From Mycobacterium sp. (GTDB taxonomy: Bacteria; Actinomycetota; Actinomycetes; Mycobacteriales; Mycobacteriaceae), in NCBI GenBank assembly GCA_021732005.1, contig JAKFVT010000033.1:389199-453198 (forward strand): DNA of 64,000 nt, written 5' to 3'. The notes below the pieces were generated by a model. The model saw only the letters and a list, made by a program, of their open reading frames with translations. It did no database searches and had not been told where the DNA came from. Positions 1 to 9,719 of this stretch are shown piece by piece. Position 1 is the stretch's first letter. Each line of letters begins with the position of its first letter. The position numbers and the translations under genes are program-made.

Positions 1-153
1 GACTACCCGCACTGGACGTTCGACGACCCTCGCTGGCTGGTCAAGCACCTGCCCGACCATGCCCGTGACGCCGTGATGTGGCGCAACGGGGTCGAGACCT
101 ACAAACTGCCTACGACGGTTCCAGTGCTGGAGGGACAGACTCGGGTGTTCTGA
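1..153 (+). CDS. Amidohydrolase family protein (C-terminal fragment)
   Basis: The window opens inside an open frame that reads from base 1 to a TGA at 151-153, giving 50 residues. It begins DYPHWTFDDP and continues with a Trp-rich tail. The Asp-Tyr-Pro-His start followed by W-x-F-D-D-P is typical of the C-terminal end of metal-dependent TIM-barrel hydrolases of the amidohydrolase 2 family, where the Asp lies next to the active site. The rest of the protein is upstream of the window, so the substrate cannot be assigned. The gene converges on, and overlaps by about 44 bases, the minus-strand membrane protein that follows. Confidence 0.7.
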   Translation, partial: DYPHWTFDDPRWLVKHLPDHARDAVMWRNGVETYKLPTTVPVLEGQTRVF

Positions 154-403
154 GCTGCACCGCCGCGCTCGAGGCCCGCCTGGCCCGGATCAGACCGGCC
201 ACACCCAGCACCGCGAGCACCCCGGCCAGGGTGACCAGCAACCAGGTCAGCATCATCAGCGGCGGATCGAAGACCGCCGACGTCGTCGAGGGCTGCCCGT
301 CGGCGACCGGCGCCACGACCGCCACGCTGCGGGCAGCCAAACCGGTCACCACGGCGCCGGCCAGCGCCAGTGCCGCCAGGACCACCTGGACGATGTGCCT
401 CAC
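110..403 (-). CDS. Small two-helix membrane protein
   Basis: A 97-residue protein with two predicted membrane segments, at about residues 4-25 and 48-72. A short exported or cytoplasmic loop lies between them and a polar tail follows. Its ATG overlaps the stop of the upstream gene by four bases (ATGA), so it is the last gene of the minus-strand hem operon and is probably translationally coupled. It corresponds by position to a small transmembrane protein (Rv0514-like) in M. tuberculosis. No functional motif is visible. Its 3' end overlaps the convergent amidohydrolase fragment. Confidence 0.65.
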   Translation of the reverse strand: MRHIVQVVLAALALAGAVVTGLAARSVAVVAPVADGQPSTTSAVFDPPLMMLTWLLVTLAGVLAVLGVAGLIRARRASSAAVQLRTPESVPPALEPS

Positions 404-906
404 GAGGCGTCCACCGTCTCGCCCTCAACCAGTGCGGTCAGCGCAGCCCGCAGGGCGCGATGGTTGCGGGCCCAGGCTTGCGCGGTGCGCTTGCCGGTGA
501 GCTCGACGCCGATGCCGGTCCGGCCGCGGGGCACCCCGGACAGTTCTCCGAGAGCCCGCGAGGTCTGCCATTTCTCCAGGGGCTCACGCGATTTCACCGA
601 ATGCTCGGCCGGCGGGAACACCCGCACGATGTGGGTCAGTTTGGTGACCTCGGTGCCCTGGCGCAGGGCGTCGCGGGTGAGTTCCACACTGGTGTGAATA
701 CGGGCTGCTTTGACCTGGATGTAGAGAAAGCCGGTGACGAGCACCAGGAAGATCAGCGGCACGACCGGCTGGAATCCCACCCCGCCCTTGATCTGGATCA
801 GCAGCATCGCGATCGCCGACACCGGGCCGGCGACCAGCCAGTACCAGCTGGCACCGGTTTCGAAGAACAGCCGCTCCGGCTGCTCGGGCAGCTGATCGTC
901 AGACAT
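400..906 (-). CDS. Membrane protein, Rv0513-like
   Basis: A 168-residue protein with two adjacent hydrophobic helices (about residues 20-38 and 47-66) and a basic cytoplasmic C-terminal half. This arrangement is seen in small PH-like or DUF3093-like actinobacterial membrane proteins. It overlaps the upstream gene by 8 bases and the downstream gene by 4, so it belongs to the same transcript as hemB. By position it matches Rv0513. Function unknown; linkage to the hem operon is conserved in mycobacteria but does not prove a role in haem synthesis. Confidence 0.65.
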   Translation of the reverse strand: MSDDQLPEQPERLFFETGASWYWLVAGPVSAIAMLLIQIKGGVGFQPVVPLIFLVLVTGFLYIQVKAARIHTSVELTRDALRQGTEVTKLTHIVRVFPPAEHSVKSREPLEKWQTSRALGELSGVPRGRTGIGVELTGKRTAQAWARNHRALRAALTALVEGETVDAS

Positions 907-1282
907 CGGACTCCGGCGTGTACCACTCCTGGGCCGCGGGTCGCATGATCAACACCGCGGGGACGATCACCAGCACCAGGGCGAAAAGCCACACCAGGCC
1001 GCCGGTCATCACCGAGAACAGCGCCAACAGGATCGCCAACGCGATCGAGAGCCCCACCGCCGCCCGCCGGAAGCGGGTATCGCCGCCACGGGTCCGGCCT
1101 GCGATGTAGCTCAACAGCGCACCTGCCGCGATCCAGAGCGCGCCGGCGCCCCGGAAGAACACCGGAACCGGGCCGTCGGAGAACACGAGTAGCAAGCCGC
1201 CCAACATCAGCACGATGGACCCGGCCAGCCAGCACCAGAACGCGATCGAGACAAGGCGCGGCCGGGGTTGGGTTGCGGTCAT
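899..1282 (-). CDS. Four-helix membrane protein
   Basis: A 127-residue hydrophobic protein with four likely membrane helices (about residues 10-30, 38-60, 72-88 and 90-110). A positively charged R-T-R-G-G loop lies in the middle. It sits 20 bases downstream of another small membrane gene and overlaps the next by 8, so it is part of the hem operon tail. No catalytic motif or known domain is recognised. Confidence 0.6.
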   Translation of the reverse strand: MTATQPRPRLVSIAFWCWLAGSIVLMLGGLLLVFSDGPVPVFFRGAGALWIAAGALLSYIAGRTRGGDTRFRRAAVGLSIALAILLALFSVMTGGLVWLFALVLVIVPAVLIMRPAAQEWYTPESDV

Positions 1283-1302
1283 GGTCGGGCCAGCCTATCG
1301 GG

Positions 1303-1725
1303 TCACTTGCTGAAGAACCCGTGCGCGTCCGGCCGGTGCAGCAGGTAGGCGCCGCCCATGATCAACACCGAGCCGATGATGCCGGTGACCGCGAAGACCA
1401 CCGCTTGCACGGTCTCCCGCTCGGTGCTGAACAGGCTGGCCGCGGTGTAGATGACGCTGGCCACGCCACCGCCGGTCAGCACCGTTCGGGTCCAGCGATA
1501 GCCGGACCGCATCAAGAACAGGAACGTGACGACCACCGCCGACACCGTCACCGCGAACAACACGGTGATCCCGATGACGAAGAACGACGAATGCTTACTC
1601 GCGGTGAAGTACGCGTCGACGAGGTAGCCGATGACCATCAGCGGTAAGGCGATGAGCCACAGCCAGAAGCCGGTGTCGACGTCGGCGGGACGCGCCGGAG
1701 CCGTGGGCGGCTGTTGATGCGTCAC
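1303..1725 (-). CDS. Small membrane protein coupled to hemB
   Basis: A 140-residue protein with four hydrophobic segments and a short Pro-rich N-terminus. The start is taken as the GTG at 1725 because it overlaps the hemB stop by four bases (GTGA), the spacing used throughout this operon. A longer reading frame extends into hemB but has no support. Function unknown; it is one of four small membrane proteins strung behind hemB. Confidence 0.6.
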   Translation of the reverse strand: MTHQQPPTAPARPADVDTGFWLWLIALPLMVIGYLVDAYFTASKHSSFFVIGITVLFAVTVSAVVVTFLFLMRSGYRWTRTVLTGGGVASVIYTAASLFSTERETVQAVVFAVTGIIGSVLIMGGAYLLHRPDAHGFFSK

Positions 1726-2711
1726 GCCAGCCAGCCCGCGACGTCGGCGGCCCAGTAGGTCAGCACGATGTCGGCGCCGGCGCGCCGGATGCTGGTCAGC
1801 GACTCCAGCGCGGCAGCCCGCCCGTCGATCCATCCGTTGGCCGCGGCCGCGCTGATCATCGCGTACTCCCCCGATACCTGATAGGCGGCGACCGGAACCG
1901 GCGAGACGTCGGCGGCCGCTCGCACCACGTCCAGGTATGCCATCGCCGGCTTGACCATGATGATGTCGGCCCCCTCGTCGAGGTCGAGAACGATCTCGCG
2001 CAACGCTTCCCGAGCGTTGCCGCTGTCCTGCTGATAGGTGCGCCGGTCCCCGTGCAGGCTCGACGCGACCGCATCGCGGAACGGGCCGTAGAACGCCGAG
2101 GCGAACTTCGCGGCGTAGGCCAGGATCAGCACGTCGGTGAAGCCGGCCGAATCGAGCCCGTCGCGGATGGCCGCCACCTGGCCGTCCATCATGCCGCTGG
2201 GCCCCACTACGTGGGCCCCCGATTCCGCCTGCGCCACAGCCAGTTTGACGTACTGCATGTTGGTGGCGTCGTTATCGACGCGGCCACGGGCGTCGAGGAC
2301 ACCGCAGTGCCCGTGATCGGTGAACTCGTCGAGGCAGGTGTCGGCCATCAGCACGGTGTCGGTGCCGAGGTCCTTGGCGAGGTCGCGCAGGGCCAGGTTG
2401 AGGATGCCGTCGGGGTCCACCCCGCACGAGCCGAGAGCATCCTTGTCCGACTCACGCGGAACCCCGAACAGCATCACACCGCCGACGCCGGCGGCGACAG
2501 CCTGTTCCGCGGCGCGGCGCAGCGAGTCGCGGGTGTGTTGATAGACCCCCGGCATGGAGGCAATCTCCCGCGGCTCGTCGATCCCGTCGGCGACGAACAT
2601 CGGGAGCACCAAATGCCTTGGCTCCAACGTAGTTTCGGCCACCAACCGGCGCAACGCCGGAGTCGAGCGCAACCGGCGCGGACGCTGCCTCGGAAAGCCG
2701 GGCAAAGACAT
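1722..2711 (-). CDS. hemB: Delta-aminolevulinic acid dehydratase (porphobilinogen synthase)
   Basis: Condenses two 5-aminolevulinate molecules to porphobilinogen, the second dedicated step of tetrapyrrole synthesis. The 329-residue length is normal. The two active-site lysines are visible as [10 protein letters not shown] (Lys202) and IMVKPAMAY (Lys254, the Schiff-base lysine). The metal-ligand region [15 protein letters not shown] contains Cys126 and Cys136. The ATG at 2711 follows an AGAAGG-type ribosome binding site; a longer frame upstream adds 62 residues of low-complexity sequence that overlap hemD and was rejected. It lies 14 bases downstream of hemD and is followed by coupled membrane genes. 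Confidence 0.95.
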   Translation of the reverse strand: MSLPGFPRQRPRRLRSTPALRRLVAETTLEPRHLVLPMFVADGIDEPREIASMPGVYQHTRDSLRRAAEQAVAAGVGGVMLFGVPRESDKDALGSCGVDPDGILNLALRDLAKDLGTDTVLMADTCLDEFTDHGHCGVLDARGRVDNDATNMQYVKLAVAQAESGAHVVGPSGMMDGQVAAIRDGLDSAGFTDVLILAYAAKFASAFYGPFRDAVASSLHGDRRTYQQDSGNAREALREIVLDLDEGADIIMVKPAMAYLDVVRAAADVSPVPVAAYQVSGEYAMISAAAANGWIDGRAAALESLTSIRRAGADIVLTYWAADVAGWLA

Positions 2712-2725
2712 GCCTTCTCTTCCGT

Positions 2726-4387
2726 TTAGCGGCGTCGGCTCTTCTTGCGCGGCGGCGGCAACGCACCCTCGGCGCGCAGCCGGGCGGCATGCTCGGCCAG
2801 CGCATCGACAAGGGGACCGACCGCGGCCGTCTCCGGCTGGACGTCGACCCGCAGCCCGAACTCCGCGGCCGTCTCCGCCGTCTTCGGCCCGATGCACGCC
2901 ACGATGGTGCGGGCGTGCGGCTTACCGGCGATACCGACCAGGTTGCGCACCGTCGAGCTGGAGGTGAAGCACACCGCGTCGAACCCGCCGGTCTTGATCA
3001 TCTCGCGGGTCTCGGCCGGCGGCGGCGCCGCACGCACGGTGCGGTAGGCGGTGACGTCTTCGATCTCCCAGCCACGGTCGCGCAGACCTTCGGCCAGGGT
3101 CTCGGTCGCGATGTCGGCGCGGGGCAGCAGCACCCGGTTCACCGGATCGAAAATGCTGTCGTACTCCGGGAATTCGTCGAGCAGACCGAGCGAGGACTGC
3201 TCACCGGCGGGCACCAGCTCAGGGCTGACACCGAAGGCGCGGACCCGGTCGGCGGTCGCTTCGCCCACGCAGGCGATCTTCACGCCGGAGAAAGCCCGCG
3301 CGTCCAGACCGAACTCGCCGAACTTCTCCCACACCGCACGCACCGCGTTGGTGGAGGTGAACACCACCCACTGGTAGCGGCCGTCCACCAAACCCTTGAC
3401 AGCCCTTTCCATTTGGGCCGGGCTGCGCGGCGGCTCGACGGCGATCGTGGGCACCTCGATGGGCAGCGCGCCATGGCCGACCAGCCGGTCGCTCATCTCG
3501 CCCGCCTGATCCTTGGTGCGCGGCACCAGCACGGTCCAGCCGTACAGCGCCCGGCTCTCCCACCAGTTCAACTTCGCGCGGTGCGCCACCGTCTTGCCGA
3601 TGGTGACCACCAGCGTGCCGGTCAGCGGACCGGCCGGATCGCTGTTGCAGGCCAGGGTGGCGCGGTCGGTCAGGCCGTGCAGGGTGGTCTCCACCGAACG
3701 CTGGCCGCAGGTGGTGCCGTTGGACGTCACCACGCACGGCGTGGCCTCGGCCAGGCCGTATTCGATCAGGGTGCGCGCGGCCTCGGGAAGGTGCGAGGCG
3801 CTCGCGGTGAGGATCAGGGGACCGGGCGCGGCGGCCAGGGCCGCCCAGTCGACCTCACCGCGCACGTCGGCGACGGTGTGCGCCGACCCCAGCGGCAGAC
3901 CCGCATAGGTCGGGACCGCGCTGGTGGCGGGCAGGCCGGGAACGATCTCGAACTCGGCGTGGGCACGTGCGACGGCGTTGACCTCGGTGATGACCGAGTC
4001 GATCGACAGCGGATCCCCGGCGACCAGGCGCACCACGTCGAAGCCGGCCTTGGCCTCGTGGACCAGCGTCTTGGCCACCTCGGCCGGATCGCCGAGCGCA
4101 GGCCGGATGTCCGGGCCGACGGAGACCACCGGCGGCGCGGTCTCGTCATGGCCGTCGGCAGGGGGACCGTCCGGTGCCGGCGCGGGGCCGGACGCCGGTG
4201 GCAGGTCGGTGCCGACCACGCTCAGGACGGCCGGTGGCACGTCGGGATCGGTGAACACCAGCGCGGCGTTGGCCAACACGGTGCGGGCTCGCGTCGTCAA
4301 CAGGTTGGGGTCGCCCGGACCCGAGCCGACGAACGTGATGTGTCCCGGCTTCGCCTTGCGTCCCCGACCGCTCACATGACCAGTCAT
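2726..4387 (-). CDS. hemD: Fused SUMT-like / uroporphyrinogen-III synthase
   Basis: A 553-residue two-domain protein. Residues about 16-280 resemble an uroporphyrinogen-III C-methyltransferase (tetrapyrrole methylase), with the N-terminal motif [11 protein letters not shown] at 21-31 and a VRLVAGDP segment near 119. Residues from about 283 to 530 form the uroporphyrinogen-III synthase (HemD) fold, beginning [15 protein letters not shown]. The HemD half closes the hydroxymethylbilane ring. The methylase half is expected to make precorrin-2, though its KGGDP-type signature is altered (V-A-G-D-P) and a Pro/Ala-rich insert sits at about 62-90, so its activity is uncertain. It lies 14 bases after hemC. 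The tail is strongly basic (KKSRRR). Confidence 0.9.
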   Translation of the reverse strand: MTGHVSGRGRKAKPGHITFVGSGPGDPNLLTTRARTVLANAALVFTDPDVPPAVLSVVGTDLPPASGPAPAPDGPPADGHDETAPPVVSVGPDIRPALGDPAEVAKTLVHEAKAGFDVVRLVAGDPLSIDSVITEVNAVARAHAEFEIVPGLPATSAVPTYAGLPLGSAHTVADVRGEVDWAALAAAPGPLILTASASHLPEAARTLIEYGLAEATPCVVTSNGTTCGQRSVETTLHGLTDRATLACNSDPAGPLTGTLVVTIGKTVAHRAKLNWWESRALYGWTVLVPRTKDQAGEMSDRLVGHGALPIEVPTIAVEPPRSPAQMERAVKGLVDGRYQWVVFTSTNAVRAVWEKFGEFGLDARAFSGVKIACVGEATADRVRAFGVSPELVPAGEQSSLGLLDEFPEYDSIFDPVNRVLLPRADIATETLAEGLRDRGWEIEDVTAYRTVRAAPPPAETREMIKTGGFDAVCFTSSSTVRNLVGIAGKPHARTIVACIGPKTAETAAEFGLRVDVQPETAAVGPLVDALAEHAARLRAEGALPPPRKKSRRR

Positions 4388-4401
4388 CGCTTCACTCCCG
4401 C

Positions 4402-5343
4402 CTACCGCTCTACGTGCGGAGTCTGTACCGACATGACTTCACGCGCACCGAGCTCGAACAACTCCGCGGCGACCGAGAGCCCCAGCTCTGCGGACCGGCC
4501 GGGTGTGCCGATACCGGACGCACGAATCACGTCGGATCCGTCTGCTGCCGCCACGCATGCGCGCAGCGACAACTCGTCGAAGACGCGGCCGTCGTCATCG
4601 ATGGACTCGACCACTTCGGCGATCGCGCCCACCGGTGCGGAACAGCCCGCCTCCAGTTCGGCCAGCAGGGTTCGCTCCGCGGTGACCGCGACGCGGGTGT
4701 CGGGATCATCGAGTTCTCCCAACAGCGCCACCAGCTCGGTGTCGCCCGCGCGGCACTCGATCGCAAGCGCACCTTGGGCCGGCGCTGGCAACATCTGCAC
4801 CGGCTCCAGCGTCTCGGTGACATCGCCGAGTCGTCCAAGACGGGCCAGGCCCGCCCGGGCAACCACGATGGCGTCGAGATCACCACTGCTTACCCTGTTC
4901 AACCTGGTATCTAGGTTGCCTCGTAGGGGGCGGATTTCCAAACCGAGACCCAGTGCTCTAAGCTGCGCGGCCCGCCGCACAGAGCTCGTGCCGATCACCG
5001 AGCCCGCCGGCAACTCCCCCAAAACCATGCCGTCGCGGGCCACCAAAGCGTCGCGGGCGTCCTCCCGGGGCGGGATCGCGGCGATGGTGAACCGGTCGTC
5101 GGATGCCGTCGGCAAATCCTTGTACGAGTGCACCGCCATGTCGACGCGGCCGTCGGCGATGGCTTCACGCAAGGCGGCGGTGAACACCCCGACCCCGATT
5201 TCGGCTATCGGCTTGTCGGAGCGGTCGCCGGCGGTGCTGATGATGATCAGCTCGGCGCGATGCCCGCGCTCGATCAGTTGGTCTCTGATGGTCCCCGCCT
5301 GCGTGGTCGCCAGCAGACTGCCCCGGGTACCTATCCGGATCAC
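4402..5343 (-). CDS. hemC: Porphobilinogen deaminase (hydroxymethylbilane synthase)
   Basis: Polymerises four porphobilinogens into hydroxymethylbilane. The IRIGTRGS start, HSYKDLPT, and [10 protein letters not shown] motifs are intact; the Cys in the last (about residue 234) carries the dipyrromethane cofactor. The start is set at the GTG beginning VIRIGTRGS because the family begins there. The frame also allows a TTG at 5364, only five bases after the hemA stop, which would add seven residues; neither start has a strong ribosome binding site. Second gene of the hemACDB operon. Confidence 0.93.
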   Translation of the reverse strand: MIRIGTRGSLLATTQAGTIRDQLIERGHRAELIIISTAGDRSDKPIAEIGVGVFTAALREAIADGRVDMAVHSYKDLPTASDDRFTIAAIPPREDARDALVARDGMVLGELPAGSVIGTSSVRRAAQLRALGLGLEIRPLRGNLDTRLNRVSSGDLDAIVVARAGLARLGRLGDVTETLEPVQMLPAPAQGALAIECRAGDTELVALLGELDDPDTRVAVTAERTLLAELEAGCSAPVGAIAEVVESIDDDGRVFDELSLRACVAAADGSDVIRASGIGTPGRSAELGLSVAAELFELGAREVMSVQTPHVER

Positions 5344-5369
5344 CGCGTCGTTACTGCCGGCCAACCGCG

Positions 5370-6737
5370 CTACCCGGTGCCGTCGGTTCGGCCCTGATCG
5401 AATTCCGGTGCCAGCAGGGGCAATTCACCTGCGGCCACGGCATCGACGGCCTGCGGATCGAGTTCGAAGAGTTCCCGCAACGCCTCGGCGTAGCTGTCGC
5501 CACCGGGCGCGCTGGCCAGCTGCTTGACGCGCACCGTCGGGGCGTGGAGCAGCTTGTCGACCACCCGCCGCACGGTGCGGGCGACCTCGTCACGCTGGGC
5601 GTCGTCCAGGCCCGGCAACCGGTTGTCCAGCCGCAGCAATTCCGATTCGACGACGTCGGCGGCGCGCTGGCGCAAAGCGGTGACCGTGGGTGTGACTTCC
5701 GACATCCGCTGGCCGGTCAGGTAGCTGGCAACCTCGGCGGCGACGATCTGACGGGCCGCTTCGGCGTCGGTGGCCGCGGCCCTGGCCGACGGTTCGCGCT
5801 GCACCCGGTCCATGTCGATGACCGCAACACCGGGCAGACCGGCCACGGCGGGGTCCACATCGCGGGGCATGCCCAGGTCGCAGAGCACCAGCGGAGGGGC
5901 GGTCTCATCGCGGCGGACGTTGGCCAGCGCGTGGTGCACGTCGGCCAGCGAGATCACCGGACGGACCGCGCCGGTACAGCTGACCACGACATCGGCGGCG
6001 GCCAGCGCGGCAGGCAGGTCCTCGAGGCTCAGCGCCTCTGCTGTGGCGCCCTGCTGGCGGATGTTCTCGGCGAGGCGCATCGCACGTGGCAGCGACCGGT
6101 TGACGACATCGATGTGGGTGATGCCGGCGCGCAGCAGGTGCGCGACCGACAGCCCGCCCATCGATCCGGCGCCGACGACGGCGGCGGTGCGCCCGGCCAA
6201 CCCGTCCATGCGGGAGGCGGCGATATCGAGCGCGACGGACACCACACTGGCGCCCGCAGTGTCGATCGCGGTTTCGGAGTGCACCCGCTTGCCCACCGAC
6301 AGCGCGCGCTGGGAGAGGTCGTGCAGGATCCGCCCGACGGTCTTGTTGGCTTCCGCTGTGGCGTAGGCGCGACGGACCTGGCCGAGCACCTGCTGCTCGC
6401 CGATCACGGCGCTGTCCAGGCCGCTGGCGACCGCGAACAGATGCTCGACGGCGGCCTCGGAGTAACGGACATAGGCGTACTTGGTCAGATCGCCCATCGG
6501 CATGCCGGAGTGCTCGGCGAGCACCTGGCCGATCGCCGACAGGCCGCCGTGGAAGGCGTCGACCACCGCGTACACCTCGACGCGGTTGCAGGTGGACAAC
6601 ACCATCGCCTCGGTCACCAGCGGCGACTGCAGGAGCTGATCGACGATTTTGAGCTGGTCCGACTCGTCGGTGGACAGTTGCTCGAGGACGGAAACCGGAG
6701 CGCTGCGATGCGAAACTCCGAACAGCAGGACGCTCAC
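5370..6737 (-). CDS. hemA: Glutamyl-tRNA reductase
   Basis: Reduces glutamyl-tRNA to glutamate-1-semialdehyde with NADPH, the committed step of the C5 pathway. The 455-residue protein has the catalytic Cys50 in STCNRVEVY, the [16 protein letters not shown] segment, and an NADPH-binding GAGSMGGL motif near residue 190. The start is a GTG at 6737 ([12 protein letters not shown]), conserved in mycobacteria. It is the first gene of the minus-strand hem operon; the next gene upstream starts about 110 bases away, so the operon promoter lies in that gap. Confidence 0.95.
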   Translation of the reverse strand: MSVLLFGVSHRSAPVSVLEQLSTDESDQLKIVDQLLQSPLVTEAMVLSTCNRVEVYAVVDAFHGGLSAIGQVLAEHSGMPMGDLTKYAYVRYSEAAVEHLFAVASGLDSAVIGEQQVLGQVRRAYATAEANKTVGRILHDLSQRALSVGKRVHSETAIDTAGASVVSVALDIAASRMDGLAGRTAAVVGAGSMGGLSVAHLLRAGITHIDVVNRSLPRAMRLAENIRQQGATAEALSLEDLPAALAAADVVVSCTGAVRPVISLADVHHALANVRRDETAPPLVLCDLGMPRDVDPAVAGLPGVAVIDMDRVQREPSARAAATDAEAARQIVAAEVASYLTGQRMSEVTPTVTALRQRAADVVESELLRLDNRLPGLDDAQRDEVARTVRRVVDKLLHAPTVRVKQLASAPGGDSYAEALRELFELDPQAVDAVAAGELPLLAPEFDQGRTDGTG

Positions 6738-6785
6738 GGCACGATCACCTGGCCCGCTCCCTCGCTGTGACGGAATGCTCCGTTA

Positions 6786-6802
6786 GTGAAACTTAGTTCC
6801 AC
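6786..6802 (-). promoter_or_regulatory. Imperfect palindrome upstream of hemA
   Basis: A 17-base near-palindrome (GTGGAAC, three bases, GTTTCAC on the minus strand; 6 of 7 positions pair) is centred on a possible -10 hexamer TAAGTT about 55 bases upstream of the hemA start. It could be a regulator site or the core promoter; no good -35 is visible. Confidence 0.3.
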
Positions 6803-6843
6803 GGTAAACGCTGCGCAGGCAGCTGGCCAAATTCCGCCGGTGT

Positions 6844-7104
6844 TCACCGCCGGGACAGGTCGGCGCGAAGCCTCGCGACATCGACATCCCAGTAGCTGTG
6901 CTCGCGCCCGTCGAGCAGCACGACCGGCAGCCGGTCGCCGAACTCGGCGCGTAAGGCGTTGTCCCCCGCGGCCGCAGCGGCGTCGACGTCGGTGGCCGAC
7001 AGCTCGAAATCGAGTTCGGCGGCCAGCTCGGTGAGGCGCCCGTAGACCTGTTGGCAGATGGTGCACCCGGCCCGGGTCAACAGCTCGACGTGTGCGCGGC
7101 TCAC
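6844..7104 (-). CDS. Glutaredoxin-like protein
   Basis: An 86-residue thioredoxin-fold protein of the glutaredoxin-like DUF836 type, equivalent by position to Rv0508. It opens with a beta strand (AHVELLTRAGC) leading into a CTIC redox motif at residues 14-17. A helix and a Leu-Pro-Val-Val-Leu strand follow, where the Pro matches the cis-Pro of the fold. The GTG at 7104 was chosen; the much longer frame upstream is antisense to the next gene. It probably acts as a small thiol oxidoreductase and lies just upstream of hemA on the same strand. Confidence 0.8.
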   Translation of the reverse strand: MSRAHVELLTRAGCTICQQVYGRLTELAAELDFELSATDVDAAAAAGDNALRAEFGDRLPVVLLDGREHSYWDVDVARLRADLSRR

Positions 7105-7134
7105 CTGACCCAGTGTCGCAGTTAGGGTTGACCC

Positions 7135-8064
7135 ATGGGTTCCGGGGACCACGACCAGGAGCTTGCAGGTGATGCCGGCGCCGAGCCGGCCGTCGACGAG
7201 TTGGTCGCCGAGCAAGCCAGCGCTGTGGCGCGCGACGCCAGCATCGCCGCGGTTCGCGAGCCGGGGCCGGTGGCCGCCGAGCCGACCGTGCCGCCGCCTG
7301 CCGACCTCACCGCGGCCGCGTTCTTCGACGTGGACAACACGCTGGTGCAGGGCTCGTCGCTGGTGCACTTCGGCCGCGGGCTGGCCGCACGCAAGTACTT
7401 CACCTACGGCGACATGGCCAAATTCATCTACGCGCAGGCCAAGTTTCAGCTCACCGGCCGGGAGAACAGCGACGACGTCGCCGAAGGCCGGCGCAAGGCA
7501 CTGGCGTTCATCGAGGGACGTTCGACGGCCGAGCTGATCGCCGTCGGCGAGGAGATCTACGACGAGATCATCGCCGACAAGATCTGGCCCGGCACCCGGG
7601 CGTTGGCGCAGATGCATCTGGACGCCGGCCAGCAGGTGTGGCTGGTCACCGCGACGCCGTACGAGCTGGCCGACACGATCGCCCGCCGGCTCGGCTTCAC
7701 CGGCGCGCTGGGGACCGTCGCCGAGTCGGAGAACGGTGTCTTCACCGGCCGGCTGGTGGGCGACATCCTGCACGGCGTCGGCAAGGCACACGCGGTGCGG
7801 CAGCTGGCCATTCGCGAAGGGCTGAACCTCAAGCGCTGCACCGCGTATTCCGACAGCTACAACGACGTGCCGATGCTGTCGCTGGTGGGCACCGCGGTCG
7901 CGATCAACCCCGATGCCGACCTGCGCGAGCTGGCCCGCGAGCGGGGCTGGGAGATCCGCGACTTCCGCACCGCACGCAAAGCGGCACGCATCGGGGTGCC
8001 GTCGGCGCTGGCGCTGGGCGCGGTCGGTGGCGCGCTCGCGGCAGCGGTGTCACGTCGGCGCTGA
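7135..8064 (+). CDS. HAD-IB family phosphatase (SerB1-like)
   Basis: A 309-residue haloacid-dehalogenase superfamily hydrolase. The four signatures are visible: DVDNT (Asp65, Asp67), the VTATP Thr172, Lys217, and SDSYNDVPM with Asp240 and Asp244. The first 60 residues are acidic, Ala-rich and probably disordered. The C-terminus ends in an Ala/Gly-rich hydrophobic stretch (about 285-305), a possible membrane contact. It matches Rv0505c, annotated as a phosphoserine phosphatase homologue, but the true substrate of this subgroup is not settled. Divergent from the glutaredoxin-like gene. Confidence 0.85.
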   Translation: MGSGDHDQELAGDAGAEPAVDELVAEQASAVARDASIAAVREPGPVAAEPTVPPPADLTAAAFFDVDNTLVQGSSLVHFGRGLAARKYFTYGDMAKFIYAQAKFQLTGRENSDDVAEGRRKALAFIEGRSTAELIAVGEEIYDEIIADKIWPGTRALAQMHLDAGQQVWLVTATPYELADTIARRLGFTGALGTVAESENGVFTGRLVGDILHGVGKAHAVRQLAIREGLNLKRCTAYSDSYNDVPMLSLVGTAVAINPDADLRELARERGWEIRDFRTARKAARIGVPSALALGAVGGALAAAVSRRR

Positions 8065-8102
8065 TTCACAGCGTCCGCAATACCCGCTGATAGGCTCCCC
8101 GG

Positions 8103-8609
8103 GTGTCAATCGCCAGCGACATCATCGGAACCCACTACCGCTATCCGGACTATTACCTCGTCGGTCGCGAGAAGATCCGCGAGTACGCCAAGGCGATCCA
8201 GTCCGACGATCCGCTGCACTACAGCGAGGAGGCGGCCAAGGCCGCCGGTTACCCCGACGTGGTGGCGCCACTGACGTTCATCGCGATCCCGGGCCGCCAG
8301 GTGCAGCTCGACATCTTCCGCAACTTCGACGTCGGCATCAATATCGCCCGCGTCATTCATCGCGATCAGAAGATCAAATATCACCGCCGGATCGTGGCGG
8401 GCGACAAATTGTTCTTCGACTCGTGGCTGGACTCGGTTGTCGAATCGCACGGCACGGTGATCAGTGAACTGCGCAGCGAAGTCACCGATGAAGATGGCAA
8501 ACCGGTGATGACGACCGTCGTGACAATGATCGGTGAAGCCGGCGGCGACGAGGAAACCAATGCTCAAGTCGCGGCCATCGCCGCGGCGGCAATGGGCAGG
8601 CAAACCTAG
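8103..8609 (+). CDS. MaoC-like dehydratase subunit (UPF0336, Rv0504c-like)
   Basis: A 168-residue hot-dog fold protein related to HadA, the substrate-binding half of the mycobacterial (3R)-hydroxyacyl-ACP dehydratase of FAS-II. Features are the N-terminal [15 protein letters not shown] segment, [11 protein letters not shown], and the [13 protein letters not shown] strand. Start is a GTG. In M. tuberculosis cmaA2 lies between this gene and the acyltransferase; here the two genes converge with 16 bases between them, so cmaA2 is absent. Its catalytic partner is not in the window. Confidence 0.85.
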   Translation: MSIASDIIGTHYRYPDYYLVGREKIREYAKAIQSDDPLHYSEEAAKAAGYPDVVAPLTFIAIPGRQVQLDIFRNFDVGINIARVIHRDQKIKYHRRIVAGDKLFFDSWLDSVVESHGTVISELRSEVTDEDGKPVMTTVVTMIGEAGGDEETNAQVAAIAAAAMGRQT

Positions 8610-8625
8610 CGCGCAGCGACCGGGC

Positions 8626-9690
8626 TCAGCCCAGGAACATGTTGCGACGCTTCGTCAGCAACTGATACAGCGTCTGCTGGATGGTCTCGCGCACCTGGTC
8701 GGTGAGATCGAACGTGATCATCGGGTCGTCGGCGGCGGCCTCGTCGTAGCTGGCCGTCTCGATGGGCTTTCCGAATGCGATGTGCCACTTCGACGGAAGC
8801 GGGATCAGCCCGGCCGGGCCGGCCAGCGGGAAGAGCGGCGTGATCGGGAAGTAGGGCAGCCCGAGCACCCGCGCCAGGAGCTTGACGTCGGTGATCATCG
8901 GATAGATCTCCTCGGACCCGACGATCGAGCACGGGATGATCGGCGCCTTGGTGCGCAGCGCCGCCGAGACGAAGCCGCCGCGGCCGAAGCGCTGCAACTT
9001 GTAGCGGTCCCGGAACGGCTTGCCCAGGCCCTTGTAGCCCTCGGGGAAGACGGCAGTGAGTTCCCCGCCGGCGAGCAGACGATGGGCGTCGGTGGTGCAC
9101 GCCATGGTGTGGCCGGCCTTGCGGGCGATCGGGCCGAGCATCGGCATATCGAAGACCATGTCGGCCGCCAGCAACCGCACGTCCCGGTTCGCCGGGTGAT
9201 GGTCGTGCACCGCAACCGACAACATCAGCCCGTCCATCGGCAACGTTCCGGCGTGATTGGCGACCACCAGGCCGGCGCCCTTTTTCGGCAGATTCTCGAT
9301 GCCACTGACCTCGACCCGGAACCAATTTCGGAAAAGCGGCCGGAGCAAAGGCAATACGATCGCATTGTTGAACATCGGGTCGAACCCGAATTCGTCGACC
9401 GAATAGTCGCCGGTGAATCGTTTGGTGACATACTCCGCGACGGCCGAAATGCGTTGCGCCAGTTCATTGGGCGCATCTTCGGCAACCCCGTTTCCCCCGG
9501 GCCCACGCCGCGCGTCTATTTCCCGGACGACGGCGGCGATCTCCTCCGCCGAGGCACGGGTGCCCGGGTCGGACAGCAGCGAGGGATGACGGCGCGCCGC
9601 ATCGGCACGCTGCGCAGCACGCCGGGCCGCCGCAACTCGACTCGTATTCGAGTGCAGCGGAATCACTTTCGCCTTTGATTCACCCGCCAC
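8626..9690 (-). CDS. Lysophospholipid acyltransferase-family protein (Rv0502-like)
   Basis: A 354-residue glycerolipid-type acyltransferase. The family block NHAGTLPMDG (near residue 145) and the FPEGYKGLGKP block that binds the phosphate or glycerol group are present. The spacing after the His is longer than the classic HxxxxD. The N-terminal 100 residues are charged and variable. The GTG at 9690 has a good GAAGG ribosome binding site seven bases upstream, which decides the start against a longer frame. It is 29 bases downstream of the epimerase-like gene, forming a two-gene unit conserved in mycobacteria; the lipid substrate is unknown. Confidence 0.85.
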   Translation of the reverse strand: MAGESKAKVIPLHSNTSRVAAARRAAQRADAARRHPSLLSDPGTRASAEEIAAVVREIDARRGPGGNGVAEDAPNELAQRISAVAEYVTKRFTGDYSVDEFGFDPMFNNAIVLPLLRPLFRNWFRVEVSGIENLPKKGAGLVVANHAGTLPMDGLMLSVAVHDHHPANRDVRLLAADMVFDMPMLGPIARKAGHTMACTTDAHRLLAGGELTAVFPEGYKGLGKPFRDRYKLQRFGRGGFVSAALRTKAPIIPCSIVGSEEIYPMITDVKLLARVLGLPYFPITPLFPLAGPAGLIPLPSKWHIAFGKPIETASYDEAAADDPMITFDLTDQVRETIQQTLYQLLTKRRNMFLG

Positions 9691-9719
9691 TTCGGTACCT
9701 TCTCCCCACCATTGGCCCC

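Noticed and set aside
2789..5527. A 912-residue open frame on the plus strand opposite hemC/hemD
   Set aside because: It is Arg/Gly/His-rich antisense sequence covering two certain genes; such long shadows are common at this GC content.
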